A stretch of DNA of 64,000 nucleotides from Methanobrevibacter sp. (GTDB lineage: Archaea > Methanobacteriota > Methanobacteria > Methanobacteriales > Methanobacteriaceae). Every line of letters starts with the position of its first letter. Within the stretch, counting starts at the first letter, position 1. Positions 1 through 11,674 of the stretch are shown in pieces. The translations under genes and the position numbers were made by a program. The DNA lies in NCBI GenBank assembly GCA_017652345.1, contig JAGCBE010000542.1, forward strand, positions 62,001 through 126,000. The letters are read 5' to 3'. Under the pieces are notes generated by a model. That model was not told where the DNA came from. It saw only the letters and a program-made list of their open reading frames with translations, and did not search any database.

Positions 1-1354
1 CAACAATGGACGATTGATTATTTTTTGGTAGCTAAATAATCAAGTACAGATCTTTTTCATACCTCTGCAAAAATTCTGCTTTCGATAGTGTTGAACTTCC
101 AACTGACGGTTCAACTGAACTTAATGGGACATCAGAATTATTGGTTAGTTTAAATATAATTGGTTGATTAAATGACAAGGAACTATAAGATATTATATTA
201 TTGTCATCTAATAAATTATCTAATTTAATTATGTTTGACTAACCTACTGTTGTAGTTAGAAATTCATTTAATTTCATTATTGTTGGAACTAACTTCACAC
301 TTGAATCTGATTCAATTGCTATGGTATATTCCTTATTAAATTTAATCGGAACCTTGATTACTTTAAATGATGTTTCTGACATCTTTGTTAAATTGTCGTT
401 ATATATCTAGTAATTATTTAAGTATTCTCCATCCCAACAATTATAATATGCCATCAAGTCAAGATGATAAATATCTCGATAAAATCTTAATAGCTACCCT
501 AATCTTCTATGAGTCTAACTATCATAATAATCTGTAGTTGAAATAAATCTATTAGCAAATTTAGTATAATACATCTCAGGAATATAATTAGAATAAGTTA
601 TCCATTTTGCTGCCTTCTAATTTAACTATTCTAAATTTTCATTATATATTAACTAAAGCATAGTCTAACCATTTACTAATGCTATTCTAATATAATAAGT
701 ATGTTTATCTAATAACTACCGTGAAGTTTCTAATAAAGTTTCGGGTTCAAATGTTTGTAATACTTTATATGATGCTCCTAATGGAATATCATCAATTTTT
801 CCATCTTCAGTACATTGAATTAATGTGTATGGTCGTTCATACGCAGTTATAAAGTTCCACTAATCATTATTCCAAGCAGTATTTTCAGGAATATTTATAA
901 TTGCTTGATATAAGTGATAAACATTATTAATAGAATACTAAACAATATCTCCAGCATTATAACTTTGAGTTGAATCAAATATAGGATAATCCGGATCACT
1001 ATCATTCAGATTATATCGTAAGTTATATGCACCAAGAATATAATGATAACCATTATATATATAACTACCACTGGTTACAATAGGGACTGAGTCTCTTATG
1101 CCTAAAATATCTTTACCTAAAATAAATTCACCTAATACTGTTGCACTAGATCTCCATTGTTCTAATACGGCTATGTCCCTACATAAATATCCTGATTCTA
1201 CACATTTGATAATTGACCTATCATACACGTATGTATGACCTTTTATTATATATTCTCCTACTCGTATTGTACTATAAGTTGGTAAAGGAGTATTATATAA
1301 TAAAGATTTTATAAAATCACTCTATATAGTTTTTGTAAAAAATTTCTGTTTCAT
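1..1354 (-). CDS. Structural protein after the tape measure, possibly baseplate (partial)
   Basis: The gene starts at the ATG at 1354 behind AAGGAG (1365-1370) and runs off the left edge, giving at least 451 residues when the many in-frame TAG codons are read as Gln. It follows the tape measure gene directly, whose TAA overlaps its ribosome binding site, so a baseplate or hub role is likely from position only. Around residue 140 there is a YNAGDIVQYS segment followed by VYHLYQAI. This resembles the small carbohydrate-binding (CBM5/12-like) repeats seen elsewhere in this phage. I do not recognise the family. Confidence 0.6.
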
Positions 1355-1368
1355 TATAATAATACTCC

Positions 1369-4300
1369 TTAATACTAGTATCTTGTTCTATAAATGTTAT
1401 TAACTATAGTATTAACATCATTATCAATAATATCAACAGGTACTTTATCTCGCATGATGGAAAGAATATGTTCAACTAATTCTTTCATTGTTTCTCTATC
1501 TGTTTTCCAAGTTGATAAATGATCTAACTACTCAACTGCACTTGGTTCCAACAAAGATAAAGATACCCTAATTAATCGTTCATTTTCAAAAAGATACCTC
1601 TATATATCACTAGCTTGCTCTATTAATGCTCTATCTTCTGTGGACTCATTACTTATTGATATCTAACTATTTGCTATTGCATCCGCCTAAGACTGGAAAG
1701 TATTAAGTGCTGCTGTTGTAGTAAGCTATGTATCAATTAATGAATCATAAGCAGTATTAAGAGAAGATGCAATTGATGCCTACATACCAGTAATAGAATT
1801 TATTTCAGACTATAATGCTAACGTATCAGTATTATCTATATTAGTTATATTATTTGTATTATAATTGTCATTTGAATAAGTATTTTGATTATAAATGTCA
1901 TTACTATAAGTATTCTAATTATAAGTAGTAAAATAATCTGATTCCTAAACCATAGGTGGATTATCTAATCTTTCTGTTAAGGCATTTAATGCAGACCCGA
2001 TATCTTTCTAATTTTGATTTTGCATATCAAGTCCCATTGTAATAAACAAGTTCTAATAATTAACTTGCTAATTCATCTAATCTACAGCTGCTTTCCAATT
2101 ATCCATAGCAACTGACATTGAAACATTTTCTGCTGTACGTTCTTTTCTTTCAATTATTCTATCTTTCTCAAGATTTTCTAAAACTGTATATATCTAACTG
2201 GATTTGGATAATAATTTTTCATCCCATGATAATTTATCAGCTTCTTCTTTACCAGTTCCCCAATCTTGTAGAACCTCTGAAACTTCCTGTACAACTGCAG
2301 GAATTGTAATCATGGATTTAACTACATCACCAACAGTACCACCAATTGCATCAGATAAATAATATAAGGAATATTTATTTACTCCACCAATGCCTAATGC
2401 ATCATTTATAATACCAGAAAGTGTTCCTTGACCTGTAAACAATTTAATTGCAGAATCAACGCCAGCAGCTATATGATCTGCTGTCGACATTGTGGATTGA
2501 GCAATAACTGAAACAATCTAATCTGCTGTTCCACCTTCTTCATAACCACCAATACCCTGAATAAAATTACTAACAGCATCACTAACTAATGTTTTCTAAA
2601 TTCCTGCAGACGCAAACTATTCTTTTACTATTCTATCTCCAACACTAACTAGTGCATTATTAATAATATTAGTTATTGCTTCAGCAATACTAGTACGTGT
2701 TGTATCTTCAATCATTGAAATCTACTTCTAAGTTTCTTCCCAAGAACTTACCCAACCTTGATGCTCCTGAGAAATATAGGCCATATAATCACTTGTCACA
2801 TTGGTCATAGCCTTTAAGTCTGAAATAGATAATCCAGTAATATTTGTCCAAGCTGACTATACTGCATTAGTTGACGAATTATTATAAATATCCTATAATA
2901 ATCCAACGACATTTTGTAATAATGCATTAGTGGTATTGATATCAAGTCCCTAAATCAAAATATCACCGATAGATAATCCTGCTCTTTCAGCAGCGGCGGA
3001 ATAAATATATTGTAACTATTGATTTGAAGATAATTCACTTACATTACCTGTTTGTAAATAAGTAATGCCTTTTGCTAAAGATTGAACACCTTCTTGAGAT
3101 AAACCTAAAGAATATAAAGCTCCTAACCATTTTTGGACTTCGTAACTAAAAGCAGTGGCATCATCGGCATTTAACTTCGAAACTGCATCTAGCAACGTAG
3201 CAGAAACAGAATCGTAAACATCACTAAGATAACTAGTATCTGCTATACCTCCCATGGTCGAAAATCTATTAAGAAACTACGTTAATAAAGATTCACTACC
3301 TAATGCAGAATATGTCATATCTCTTTGTTGTAACCTAACAAGTCTCGTTAAACTTGCATCCATCACATCAAATGTAGTAACTAATTTATCAGAAATAGTA
3401 GCAAGTAATGCTCTTTCTTCTGCATTATATGCGATACCTGATTGAACTAAGGTATTTAACTATTCGATATATTTCTATTTATCAACAAATGCATTCCAAC
3501 GACCAATAAATAAACCAAAATCATCTTGATTTTCTTTTGACCAATCAGTCATTTCATTATAATAATTTCTATTGTCTGCGACTAATCCTTGTAACCTAGT
3601 ATTAATTGGTGACATATATGATGTTTGCATACTAGCTGACATATCTACGCCTTTTGCAACTGCTTCATTAATTTTACCAACTACTTTTGCAATAGTCTGT
3701 AAAACCATAAGTGCAATACCAATAGGTCCTGCTAATGCTTCCATACCAGCTGCTCCTGCTACTCCTGCAGTTTCTGTACCTGCAATCATTCCACTCTCAC
3801 CAAATAATGTACCCATTAATCCTTCGGCAGATCCAGTTTTACCACTTAATAAATCACTTATTCCACCAAGTAACTTTGTAGTCTATTCAGTTGAAATTTC
3901 CAATTTGGATAAACCATATTTTTCTTGAGTTTCTTTTAATTTATTTTTAGTATCAAGATTTATTTCTGATAATCTACGTTTCTATTCAACTTGGTTATCT
4001 TTTGTTTCTTCCTTTGCTAATGCTTTTTCTAATCTAGCATTTTTTGCTATTTCTTCTGCTTCTGATTTATATCTTGCTAATCTTTCTTCCTTAGATAATT
4101 CAGAAATTTGCTATTTTCTTACTGCAAGATATTTTTCATCCAGCATCTATTTATCTTTAAGAAGTTCTTCATATTCAGCTTTTTCTTCTTCTGTTATACT
4201 TGTTTCATACTTTAATATCGTATCAAGCTATTCAATTTTTAATTGTAATTCATCGCTAGCACGTTTATAAATTTCTGCTTTTTCTTTTGCAGATAATTCT

Positions 4301-4752
4301 TTCCAAAGATTACGCCTTGCAGCAGCAACTGCTTCTTCCCTTCGTTCCTCTAAACTTGATAATTCATTATCACGTTCTTCAATTAAATCATATAGCTTAT
4401 TGAGTGCTTTTTTTGCAGGCTCACGAATCTTTCGTTCTGTTGAACTTTGAATTTTTTCAATCAACTAAGATTCAATTTCTTCAACTGGAACATTTAAATC
4501 AATATCTTGTAACTATTTCTATATTCTTCCCGTATCCGTTAAAACTATACTACTAAGATTAGCTTCCCATTTATCAATAATTTGTCTTGTTGCTTCATCA
4601 TAGTATTTTTCTATCGTATCTACACCAAAAGTTGATGGACTTAATTTACGTTTACTTTCCAGAATATCATCATATTTTCCTTGTTCAAATAATTTTAATA
4701 ATTTTTGAATGCTTCTGAACATCTCTTCAGAATAATTGGGAGTATTCGCCAA
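1369..4752 (-). CDS. Tape measure protein
   Basis: Reading TAG as Gln gives one open frame of 1127 residues ending in TAA. The N-terminal 300 residues are highly charged and helical (coiled coil). From about residue 313 there is a Gly/Ala-rich hydrophobic stretch (GVAGAAGMEALAGPIGIAL), followed by long helical regions. Length, composition and position next to the gp26-like gene fit a myovirus tail length ruler. No ATG fits the start: the first codon is TTG at 4752, 10 nt from GGGAG at 4763-4769, and a TGA lies three codons upstream. An ATT at 4758 is the only other option. The product name is inferred from size and context. Confidence 0.75.
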
Positions 4753-4767
4753 ATAAATTCATCTCCC

Positions 4768-4999
4768 TTATTTTTTATTTTTATTTTGCTGTTTTGCAGC
4801 ATCTAATATTTCTTTCTATTTTGCTAAATCTTCTATGATGAATTGTAATAAATAATTTCTTTCTGTTGGGGTTATATCTGCCGTATCAATATATGATGTA
4901 TTTGTATGTTTTGATATCAAATATCGTTCTTTAACTATTTCTTTATATCTAAAATCTGAATACCGCTACCCATCAGAAGTCCAAACTGGGTCGAAAAAA
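4768..4999 (-). other. +1 frame extension of the gp26-like gene (candidate programmed frameshift)
   Basis: The zero-frame gene stops at TGA 4973-4975. A second frame is open across that point from 4999 down to TAA 4768 and encodes about 75 further residues, charged and helical, ending in a Lys/Asn-rich tail. It has no start codon or ribosome binding site of its own. The two frames meet at TTT-TTT-C (4993-4999), where Phe-tRNA moving from UUU to UUC gives a +1 shift before a CGA codon. The extension ends inside the ribosome binding site of the tape measure gene. A one-base homopolymer error is the main alternative. Confidence 0.55.
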
Positions 5000-5728
5000 T
5001 TCGTTCGTTGTTTTTAATCTACTGGTATATGATAAACCACATATTGGACATGTAGTCATTATTTCTGTATCAATACCAATAGAATTATTGAATTTATCAG
5101 AATATTGAAGAATTGCATTAGTATCCGCAAGTGGTAATGCTATTGCCCATTTTTCTAATTCAACATCATCCATTTCTCTACCATCAACTTTATCAATAAG
5201 TTCGGTTAATGTATAAAGTAATGTATTATCTACCTTTCCGCTTTTTGACTTCTTTCTTACTTCTTTTGATCTTTCAGAAATGCTATCTAACATCCTTGGA
5301 GTCTATACTTTCAAATTAACTAATGTACCAGATTTAGGTAATTCGAACTCCTTATATTTTTCTAAATCAGAAGTGTATTCAAGAACATCTAATTCATCTA
5401 AAGGTATAATTTCTTTTACTTCTGATCTACAATAAGGACAATTACTAATCACCTAATAATTACTACCGTGGGTTACTATTCTAAGCATATAAAGTAAATA
5501 CTAATAATCTCCAAGACACATATCATAACTAGACATGCCACAATCTGCTGCACCACAATCATCAATTATTGAACATAATGTCCAATATGGAGAATCACTT
5601 GGCTATAATCTTTTCATTTCTTGTGCGGTAGTCATTGATTCTAAATGAATAATTGGATCAATTTTTCTATTATAAACTAATCCTTTACTCGGTAATGTAA
5701 AAGTTTCTTGAATTGTTATATTACTCAT
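4973..5728 (-). CDS. T4 gp26-like baseplate / tail assembly protein
   Basis: A 251-residue protein starting at ATG 5728 behind AAGGAG. It begins with an LPSKGLVY motif, continues with the MTTAQEMKRL pattern, and has two zinc-knuckle pairs (CPYC near residue 97 and CPIC near residue 230). This pattern is typical of the T4 gp26/gp51-like baseplate family of large myoviruses. It lies just upstream of the tape measure gene, where many phages encode a frameshifted tail assembly chaperone, and a frame switch does occur near its 3' end. Family assignment is from remembered motifs. Confidence 0.65.
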
Positions 5729-5740
5729 CTTAATCTCCTT

Positions 5741-5786
5741 AAAAAAAAAATAAGCATTTAAGTTCTTAAAGTCCTTAAATGCTTAT
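5741..5786 (-). terminator. Intrinsic terminator abutting a ribosome binding site
   Basis: AAGCATTTAAG pairs with CTTAAATGCTT around a short loop, and on the minus strand the stem is followed by ten T. It ends transcription from the genes above 5900. The T-run touches the AAGGAG of the next gene at 5735-5740, so that gene needs read-through or a regulated terminator. Confidence 0.8.
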
Positions 5787-5842
5787 ACTATGGAAAAACA
5801 TAAAGAACCTCAAGAATATATAATATGCTGTTATTATATTCT

Positions 5843-5858
5843 AATATATATTTACAAG
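5843..5858 (-). promoter_or_regulatory. Candidate late promoter motif
   Basis: The minus strand reads CTTGTAAATATATATT. The same motif (CTTGTA[AT]ATA-ATATT) occurs in intergenic gaps at 22020, 38074 and 54853, and in looser form at 21425 and 50005, all in the recoded region. It resembles the TATA-type core of T4 late promoters, but no start site is known. Confidence 0.4.
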
Positions 5859-5902
5859 TTATCAAAAATTAAAAATAGAGATTCTTTATCTAAAATTTAA
5901 AT

Positions 5903-6733
5903 TTAATCAGAAATTAAATCATCGAAAGAAACCTATTTCTTAATTGGTTGATTCTATGATTTAAATCTAGTATCCATTCCAATTTCATTACCTTTTTGAA
6001 ATTGATTCTTAGTTGTAGCAAATTTATTTGCAATATCAATTAGTTCACTATCACTTTCTAATTCATCATCAGAAGTCATATCAAGTTGTACTTCATCTTC
6101 ATATTCTTTCTAATATATTGCAGGATAAATAATATCTGCATATAATCTTTGCTAATGCTTTTCCATATAATTAATGTAATTATGAATTACACTAGCTACT
6201 TTTATTAACCATGTATTATTTGAAAGAACTAATAAAGTATGTTTACATCCCGCACCTTTTGTATCATTTGGATTAGTTATGTCAGACGGTCTGTTTTCAG
6301 GCTGCCCACTATTTATATCTTTTACTGTAGCCCAGTATGCCATACGATACTTCCAATCGTCACAGCTACACCAAATATAAGTATTATCACTATTAAATGC
6401 AGATACTAACGCTCTTGATATCGTTCGTAAATCTAATTGTCCATTGTTGCGTTCAACCTATTCATGAAGATAATCTAGAAATCCTCCGAAAGACATTCTA
6501 ACTATATAATTATCAGTTTCACCGTTCACTTCAACATTAACATCTAATATATTATCTTTAAATAATTTATTCATGTCCATTGAATTATATTGTTTTACTG
6601 ATTTTGCTACTTTTGAATGTAATCTTCGTTCATATCTGTTCTTACCTTTTGCTTGATTAGACGGAACGTAATTATCTGCTTTTTTTGATTTTTGAAGAAG
6701 CTGTGTTCTACTATCTTCAACTATGAAACTCAT
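5903..6733 (-). CDS. SWIM zinc-finger-like protein
   Basis: A 276-residue protein starting at ATG 6733 behind GAGGAG, with TAG codons read as Gln. The N-terminal half is basic. A CxC pair (C122, C124) and a CxH pair (C163, H165) separated by about 38 residues match the SWIM zinc finger pattern. A Ser/Asp-rich C-terminal tail follows. It lies between tail genes, and its ribosome binding site overlaps the stop of the upstream nucleotidyltransferase-like gene. SWIM domains bind DNA or protein; what it does in a tail module is unknown. Confidence 0.6.
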
Positions 6734-6746
6734 TCATAATCACTCC

Positions 6747-7469
6747 TCAAAAATCTCGATTCAATATTTGTGAACGACTTAATTCCTCTAATGAAAGTCT
6801 GTCAGACATTATATCAATTAATGCATCTTTTAATCTATCTAATAATCCTGCACTACGAATTTCTTTGAATAACTAATTACCCTTTCCAAATTCTCCGTCT
6901 TTAGCTAAACCATTAGATCTAATCATGTATATCTTATTTATTGTATCAATAACCTTCTCATAATTTTTTTCATTTATGACTTTATTAACATGATTAGTCC
7001 AATCTTGCAATTCATCTGCAAAAACATATTGCTTGACTCCTGTTATTTTATCAGGAAATTTTATCCAGTTGTCATCTAATACCGAATAAATTCCATTAGA
7101 GTGTATACCAGCATTAATATCTTGAATATACATTTCTATAGGTATTCCTCTAATTGTTATATCAAATTTATCATTAAACTAACTTTTCTTAGCATTATAT
7201 AACGACTGTAAAATTTCTTTTGGAGCATCAATCAAATCAAAATTTGTTATGATATGCACATCGAGATCTGAATCTTCTGCATAATTATAAGAGACATTAG
7301 ATCCAACTAATTGAATATCTGCAATATTTAAATCTAATTCTGTATACTCAAGAAATTCAGTTACAATGTCTAATATTCTATCTTTAACTTCAGGGTATAA
7401 TTTATTGTCGTCAGAAAATAATTTTTTATTTAAAGTATCATGAATAATTACTTTTTCTATTAATTTCAT
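6747..7469 (-). CDS. Nucleotidyltransferase-fold protein
   Basis: A 240-residue protein ending in TGA. Residues 55-74 carry the pol-beta-like signature: GS at 56-57 followed by DSDLDVHI (acidic residues 66, 68 and 70). A possible third acidic residue lies in the strand around IEMYIQD. This is the minimal nucleotidyltransferase (MNT) layout, which transfers nucleotides to tRNA, protein or antibiotic. The substrate cannot be told. It sits between the tube gene and the SWIM gene, behind a strong stem-loop at 7481-7510. Confidence 0.65.
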
Positions 7470-7480
7470 ATAATCCTTGT

Positions 7481-7510
7481 ATAGAGTAGCGAAATTAATC
7501 GCTACTCTAT
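7481..7510 (-). terminator. Strong stem-loop between tube and nucleotidyltransferase genes
   Basis: ATAGAGTAGCG pairs perfectly with CGCTACTCTAT (11 bp, 8-nt loop). The T-run of a classic terminator is missing and an AAGGA ribosome binding site follows at once. It may be a processing, stability or attenuation element rather than a terminator. Confidence 0.5.
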
Positions 7511-7523
7511 ATAATATTTACTA

Positions 7524-8150
7524 TTAGATTGCAGAAGGATATCCGTAATCATATTGAATTGTTGCCGTAATAGTATGCTTTGAATTTTCCTCGTTGTTAT
7601 AATTATCTTCAGAAATCTGACTAATCCAGCAACCTCTTAATACCCACTTTCTGACGGCTTGATAATCAGGCGTATATTCTACCAAGTAGCACTCTTTCTT
7701 ATAGTCACCCGCTAAACCAACTTTCTGAGTTCTTACATTATATGAAAGATTCTACCAAGCTTCCAGAGCCATCTTTGCTTCAAGTCCAATATAATCATTA
7801 ATTACTAATGTGCCTGCATCAAATGAAGGAACACCAGCATACTTGACGGTATTATTACCTCTTTGAATCTCGATTACGCTCTGAGTAAAATGAGGTACAC
7901 TTGAAGATGAAACTGATAATCTAATAGCATCAGAAGCATTTTGTTCATTAATTGTACGTCCTGATCCATCAGGTAATGTTAATGTTCCTAATCCAGAAAC
8001 GACAAATTCAAAGTTATTTGATCTTTGTGGCTCATACAGATTAGGACTATCTGCCATATGATATGCGCTCTGAGAAACTGCATTATTCTGTTGTAATGTA
8101 CTTGGTCTATCAGAGCCCTTAATTCTTACACTATTTGTATTATAAGCCAT
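7524..8150 (-). CDS. Tail tube protein (gp19-like)
   Basis: A 208-residue protein with one internal TAG read as Gln (in GSWQNLSY). It lies directly downstream of the sheath gene, the standard sheath-then-tube order of myoviruses. The middle has the NFEFVVSGLG strand and later the VRTQKVGL and YTPDYQAVRKW patterns. Such beta-rich segments are typical of gp19-like tubes, which form the inner tail channel. It ends in TAA and is followed by the stem-loop at 7481-7510. Confidence 0.8.
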
Positions 8151-8165
8151 TATTTATTACCTCCA

Positions 8166-9671
8166 TTATTCAGTAACTTCTACAGTATCATCATCGCGAA
8201 TAGCAATCTGAACTGTAATTTTCTCAATACTATAAACAGGATAAATGGTTATAGTTGCTGATAATGTAGTCTTTGGCAGAGGAGAACCAGTATCAGTTGT
8301 AGTATTTCTTTCAATAGTATATTTTGAAAGTCCATAATTACTAATTAAACTATCTAAGAATGGAGTAATCTTTGAAGTAAAGCTGAGCCAAGTTACTTGA
8401 GCATTTGGCTCAAATAAAGTAAGCATACCAGCATTATATACTGTCTTCTTAATATCAGAAACCATATTTCTAATATTCAGGAAGGAAGTGGCTTTAGTTC
8501 CACCACTATTAGCTTTCATTGTTCTGTTACCCCAAATTCTGTAACCATAATTAGCAATATTAGTAATACCATTTACAGATACGCCACTTTCAGGTTGGAA
8601 TGTATCTTCTGCAATAGTATTAGTTAAAGTGTAATTTGTACAAAGTCTAACAAAGTTTGGAATTTGTCCTCTTGTTACACCAGCTATTGCTTGAGTGTTT
8701 GACGAATATCCGAGAGCCTCACCTAATGCAGTTAAATATGCAAAAGATGGAGGCATATGATTATTAGACGTACCACCATAAGTATTTACAAATGAAACTT
8801 CCACCCAAGGAACAAATGCAGTAGCAAATTCTGAAGAAAGAACTTTAATTGCATCATACACACTGGAATCGCCAACTAATTTTCTTGTTGCATTATCGAG
8901 ATAATCAACCAATGCAACACAGTCTCCACGAGCTTCCGCCATTGTAATCATCTAACCTGCAAGAGTTCCAGAACCACCCTCAGGAGTGAACTCAACAGAC
9001 GGATAGCCACCGCTTGTTAAATACTTAACGGGAATTGCTAAGTCAAGTAACGGCTATAACGTATCCTAAGTTTTTGGAAGAACTTGCCAATGAGCAGGAG
9101 TAAAAGCTTCTCCTTCTGTAATGTCTACTAGACATCTATAATAATTTGTTTCTTCAGTCTCACTATCAGTATATGAAACAATATCACCAATTGAATACGT
9201 AGAAGTTGAACTATATACGGTTGCTGTTGGATAAGATATGGATTCAGTTCTAGTATCAGTAAATACTAAAGTTGTTAAATATGAATATGCAGCAGCAACA
9301 GTAATATCTGCTGTGGAAATATTCATTCGTTCATAAACCACTGGAATCCCTTGAGCAAGTAATTCCTTTGCATAAATAAAAGAAGGATCTGCTGCACCTG
9401 CATCAAACCAGTTAGTAGTACTCAAACCTGCAGTAGCTTTTGCATCAAACCCAGCAGGATATGTTTGCGTTGCAGCAAATGTTGGAGTTACGGTCCCAAA
9501 ATATTTTGAAAAATCTGCTAAACTTGCACAATATTTTGGTTCTCCTTGTTGAGCAGCACCATCTGTACTTAAATCTAATACAGAAAAACCGGGAACAAAA
9601 ACGACATCGGTAGTTTGATAAGTAGCTACAGGCACTGTAAAATCAGATTCGGTTATAACTATTCTACTCAT
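8166..9671 (-). CDS. Contractile tail sheath protein
   Basis: A 501-residue protein across three in-frame TAG codons. The N-terminal VPVATYQTTDVVFVPGFSV, the central QGIPVVYERMN and the C-terminal YGYRIWGNRTM and EKITVQIAIRD patterns are those of phage contractile sheaths. Residues of about 160-200 hold an inserted YSIGDIVSYT...NYYRCLV...AHW module resembling CBM5/12 carbohydrate-binding repeats, which may be exposed on the sheath surface. It contracts around the tube during injection. It ends in TAA 15 nt before the tube gene. Confidence 0.88.
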
Positions 9672-9691
9672 TTACTCTCTCCTAACTTGAG

Positions 9692-10348
9692 TTAATGATT
9701 TTCATTTTCTTTAAATTTAAAATATTCGATTGTGAAATCATCAGCTTCAGAATTTTGTATTCTTAATTCCACTGTTGAATCAATTTCAACATCATTACGA
9801 TCTCTAATATCCCATAAATATGCATCATCAATATTTAGATCTAACGTTAATCTAGTAAATAATCCAGGAACCATTCGTTCAGGTATTGATGAATTATCTT
9901 CTACATTTGTCGCTACTCTTACATTTGCATAATGTTCTAAATACTGATTTTCTCCATAAGGGATCTCTATTTTCATAGTAGGATAATTCACTATATTAAA
10001 TATTAAATTCCGTGCATATGAATCTGCTTCCTATAAATATTTTGCATAAATATCTAATTGATAATTAATTTGAATTGGAATAGCATTAAACTAAGTTGAA
10101 GTTCCATTTTTACGTGCTGCTATCGCACCACTATAAGTTAATGGTTTCTTATTAATATTTAGTATTTCATATCCACCATTTCTTCTTAAACAAATAATTG
10201 GTAATTTAATTTTGTGATCATTTGTCTCTGTACCAATTACTTCAAATAACCTTCTAGTTTCATCTATTCCATAAATTGCTAAATTAGTTTTATTTGTCCA
10301 ATATCTTAATTTGTTTAATAAAGCTGTATCATAAAAATAAACTGCCAT
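9692..10348 (-). CDS. Tail terminator / neck protein candidate
   Basis: A 218-residue protein with a Q from TAG, starting MAVYFYDTALLNKL and ending in TAA just upstream of the sheath gene. It has the FNAIPIQINYQLDIYAK segment and a C-terminal DDAYLWDIRD segment, a pattern I associate with conserved neck or tail-completion proteins of Firmicutes myophages. Position between connector genes and sheath fits a gp15-like sheath terminator. The function is inferred from order. Confidence 0.5.
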
Positions 10349-10353
10349 CTTAT

Positions 10354-10740
10354 TTACCTCTTTGTATATTCAGAATATAAGTTCTCCAAATGAGAAACTA
10401 CATAATCAAATGTATCAGTAAATATATGACAACCTTGATTTTCTAAATTACCATAATTTAATAATTTACATAAATCAATTAATCTTATTGATTTATTATT
10501 ATATAATACATTTGGATTTATTGTAATGATTATTTGATCGCTATATTTCTACACAATTAGATTCTATGCTGCCTACAATATTACAGATTCTACAGATATA
10601 TCCTACTAATAAACTTGAAAAATATTTTCATATCTTGTATAATCTAAACTTCTTTCGATTAAACGAGATCTGATAATACCCAAAATATATTGAATAAATC
10701 CATTATCACCACTATAAAAACTAGTAATAATTAATTCCAA
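10354..10740 (-). CDS. Small connector-region protein
   Basis: A 128-residue frame visible only when TAG is Gln; five TAG codons lie within about 30 codons (residues 42-65). The probable start is TTG 10740, about 11 nt from a GAGGAG inside the end of the upstream gene, overlapping that gene's TAA by 10 nt. It ends TKR-TAA six bases before the next ATG. No family recognised; the position suggests a head-tail joining or tail completion role. Confidence 0.55.
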
Positions 10741-11312
10741 GTATGATAATACTCCTCATCATTCAATACTGGAATATTACTATTATGTTCATGGTCATTC
10801 TAATCAGGTACATATAAATCAAAGTATTCAGGAACTACTTCACACATCAGTGATGCTGGATAGATTATACTATTAGTTAATCTAACTAATCTAAAATATC
10901 TACCTTTGGAATCATCTAAGCCTCCAGGCAATTTAAATAAACATCCTTGCTATATATGCTCTAGATCATATTGTACATGAATTATTGAACTATTTTCTTG
11001 TAATTCTGACATCCATCCAACTTTTTTCATCGTTTGCTAATCCGGATGCTATTCAAATATACAATATATATTTTCAGGACATGAATACTTTGAATCAATT
11101 TCTGCATATGTAGTCCAATTAACTCCATACTAAATCGTTTCTTCTTGAGTTTCTGGATTTATAACTGTATTTTTTGGATATCTATATTCAACTCGAATTC
11201 CTATTAACCTTGCCATTTCAATAAACCATCTTCTATGTAATTTTATTGCAGGAGTTAATAAAAATCCATACTGTTGGGGATCAGTTGCTATTATTACATT
11301 TTCTTTATTCAT
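10731..11312 (-). CDS. Head-tail connector-region protein
   Basis: A 193-residue protein. ATG 11312 is taken as the start; an in-frame TTG at 11324 sits too close to GGGAG. It contains TDPQQYGFLLTPAIK, a cysteine segment (YSCPENIYC) and QGCLFKLPGG...RYFRLVRL, a beta-rich layout common in stopper or adaptor proteins. Several TAG codons are read as Gln. Operon-like spacing with its neighbours supports a neck role; the exact protein is not recognised. Confidence 0.5.
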
Positions 11313-11342
11313 TTTATGTAACAACTCTCCCTTTTCTTAAAT

Positions 11343-11669
11343 TTATCTTTTTCTTCCAAAATTTTTCATAAATTTCGGTTCTACTTCTTTGAATCCCCTA
11401 AGATTACTAAGATTATCTCCTCTAAGAACAAATTCCTATATAATACTTGCTGCTATGGTATAATCTTTACTTCTTAAGATACTTCCTAATAATCTTTTAA
11501 CCTAAGAATCTTCTTTCTTTTCTTCGGGTATTATTTGAATTAAATCATTATATATTTGTTCAGAAGATTTTTCAAAGAAGTCGTATGTTTGCCACCAGTT
11601 TACAATAGCGTTCTAAACTGAACCTTCTTCTTCAGAAAGATTCTTCATCTCAATCTTATTTTTATTCAT
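11343..11669 (-). CDS. Small helical protein of the neck operon
   Basis: A 108-residue protein (ATG 11669 to TAA 11343) that only appears when its three TAG codons are read as Gln. It is charged and helical, with an acidic N-terminus and a basic C-terminus ending FGRKR. The upstream gene ends five bases before its ATG. No homologue recognised. Confidence 0.55.
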
Positions 11670-11674
11670 ATTAT

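Noticed and set aside
938..1228. Separate 96-residue protein
   Set aside because: It is a TAG-bounded piece of the larger gene 1-1354; the same is true of dozens of fragments in the recoded region.
4973..5293. Independent 106-residue protein
   Set aside because: It is the C-terminal part of the 251-residue gp26-like protein that starts at 5728.
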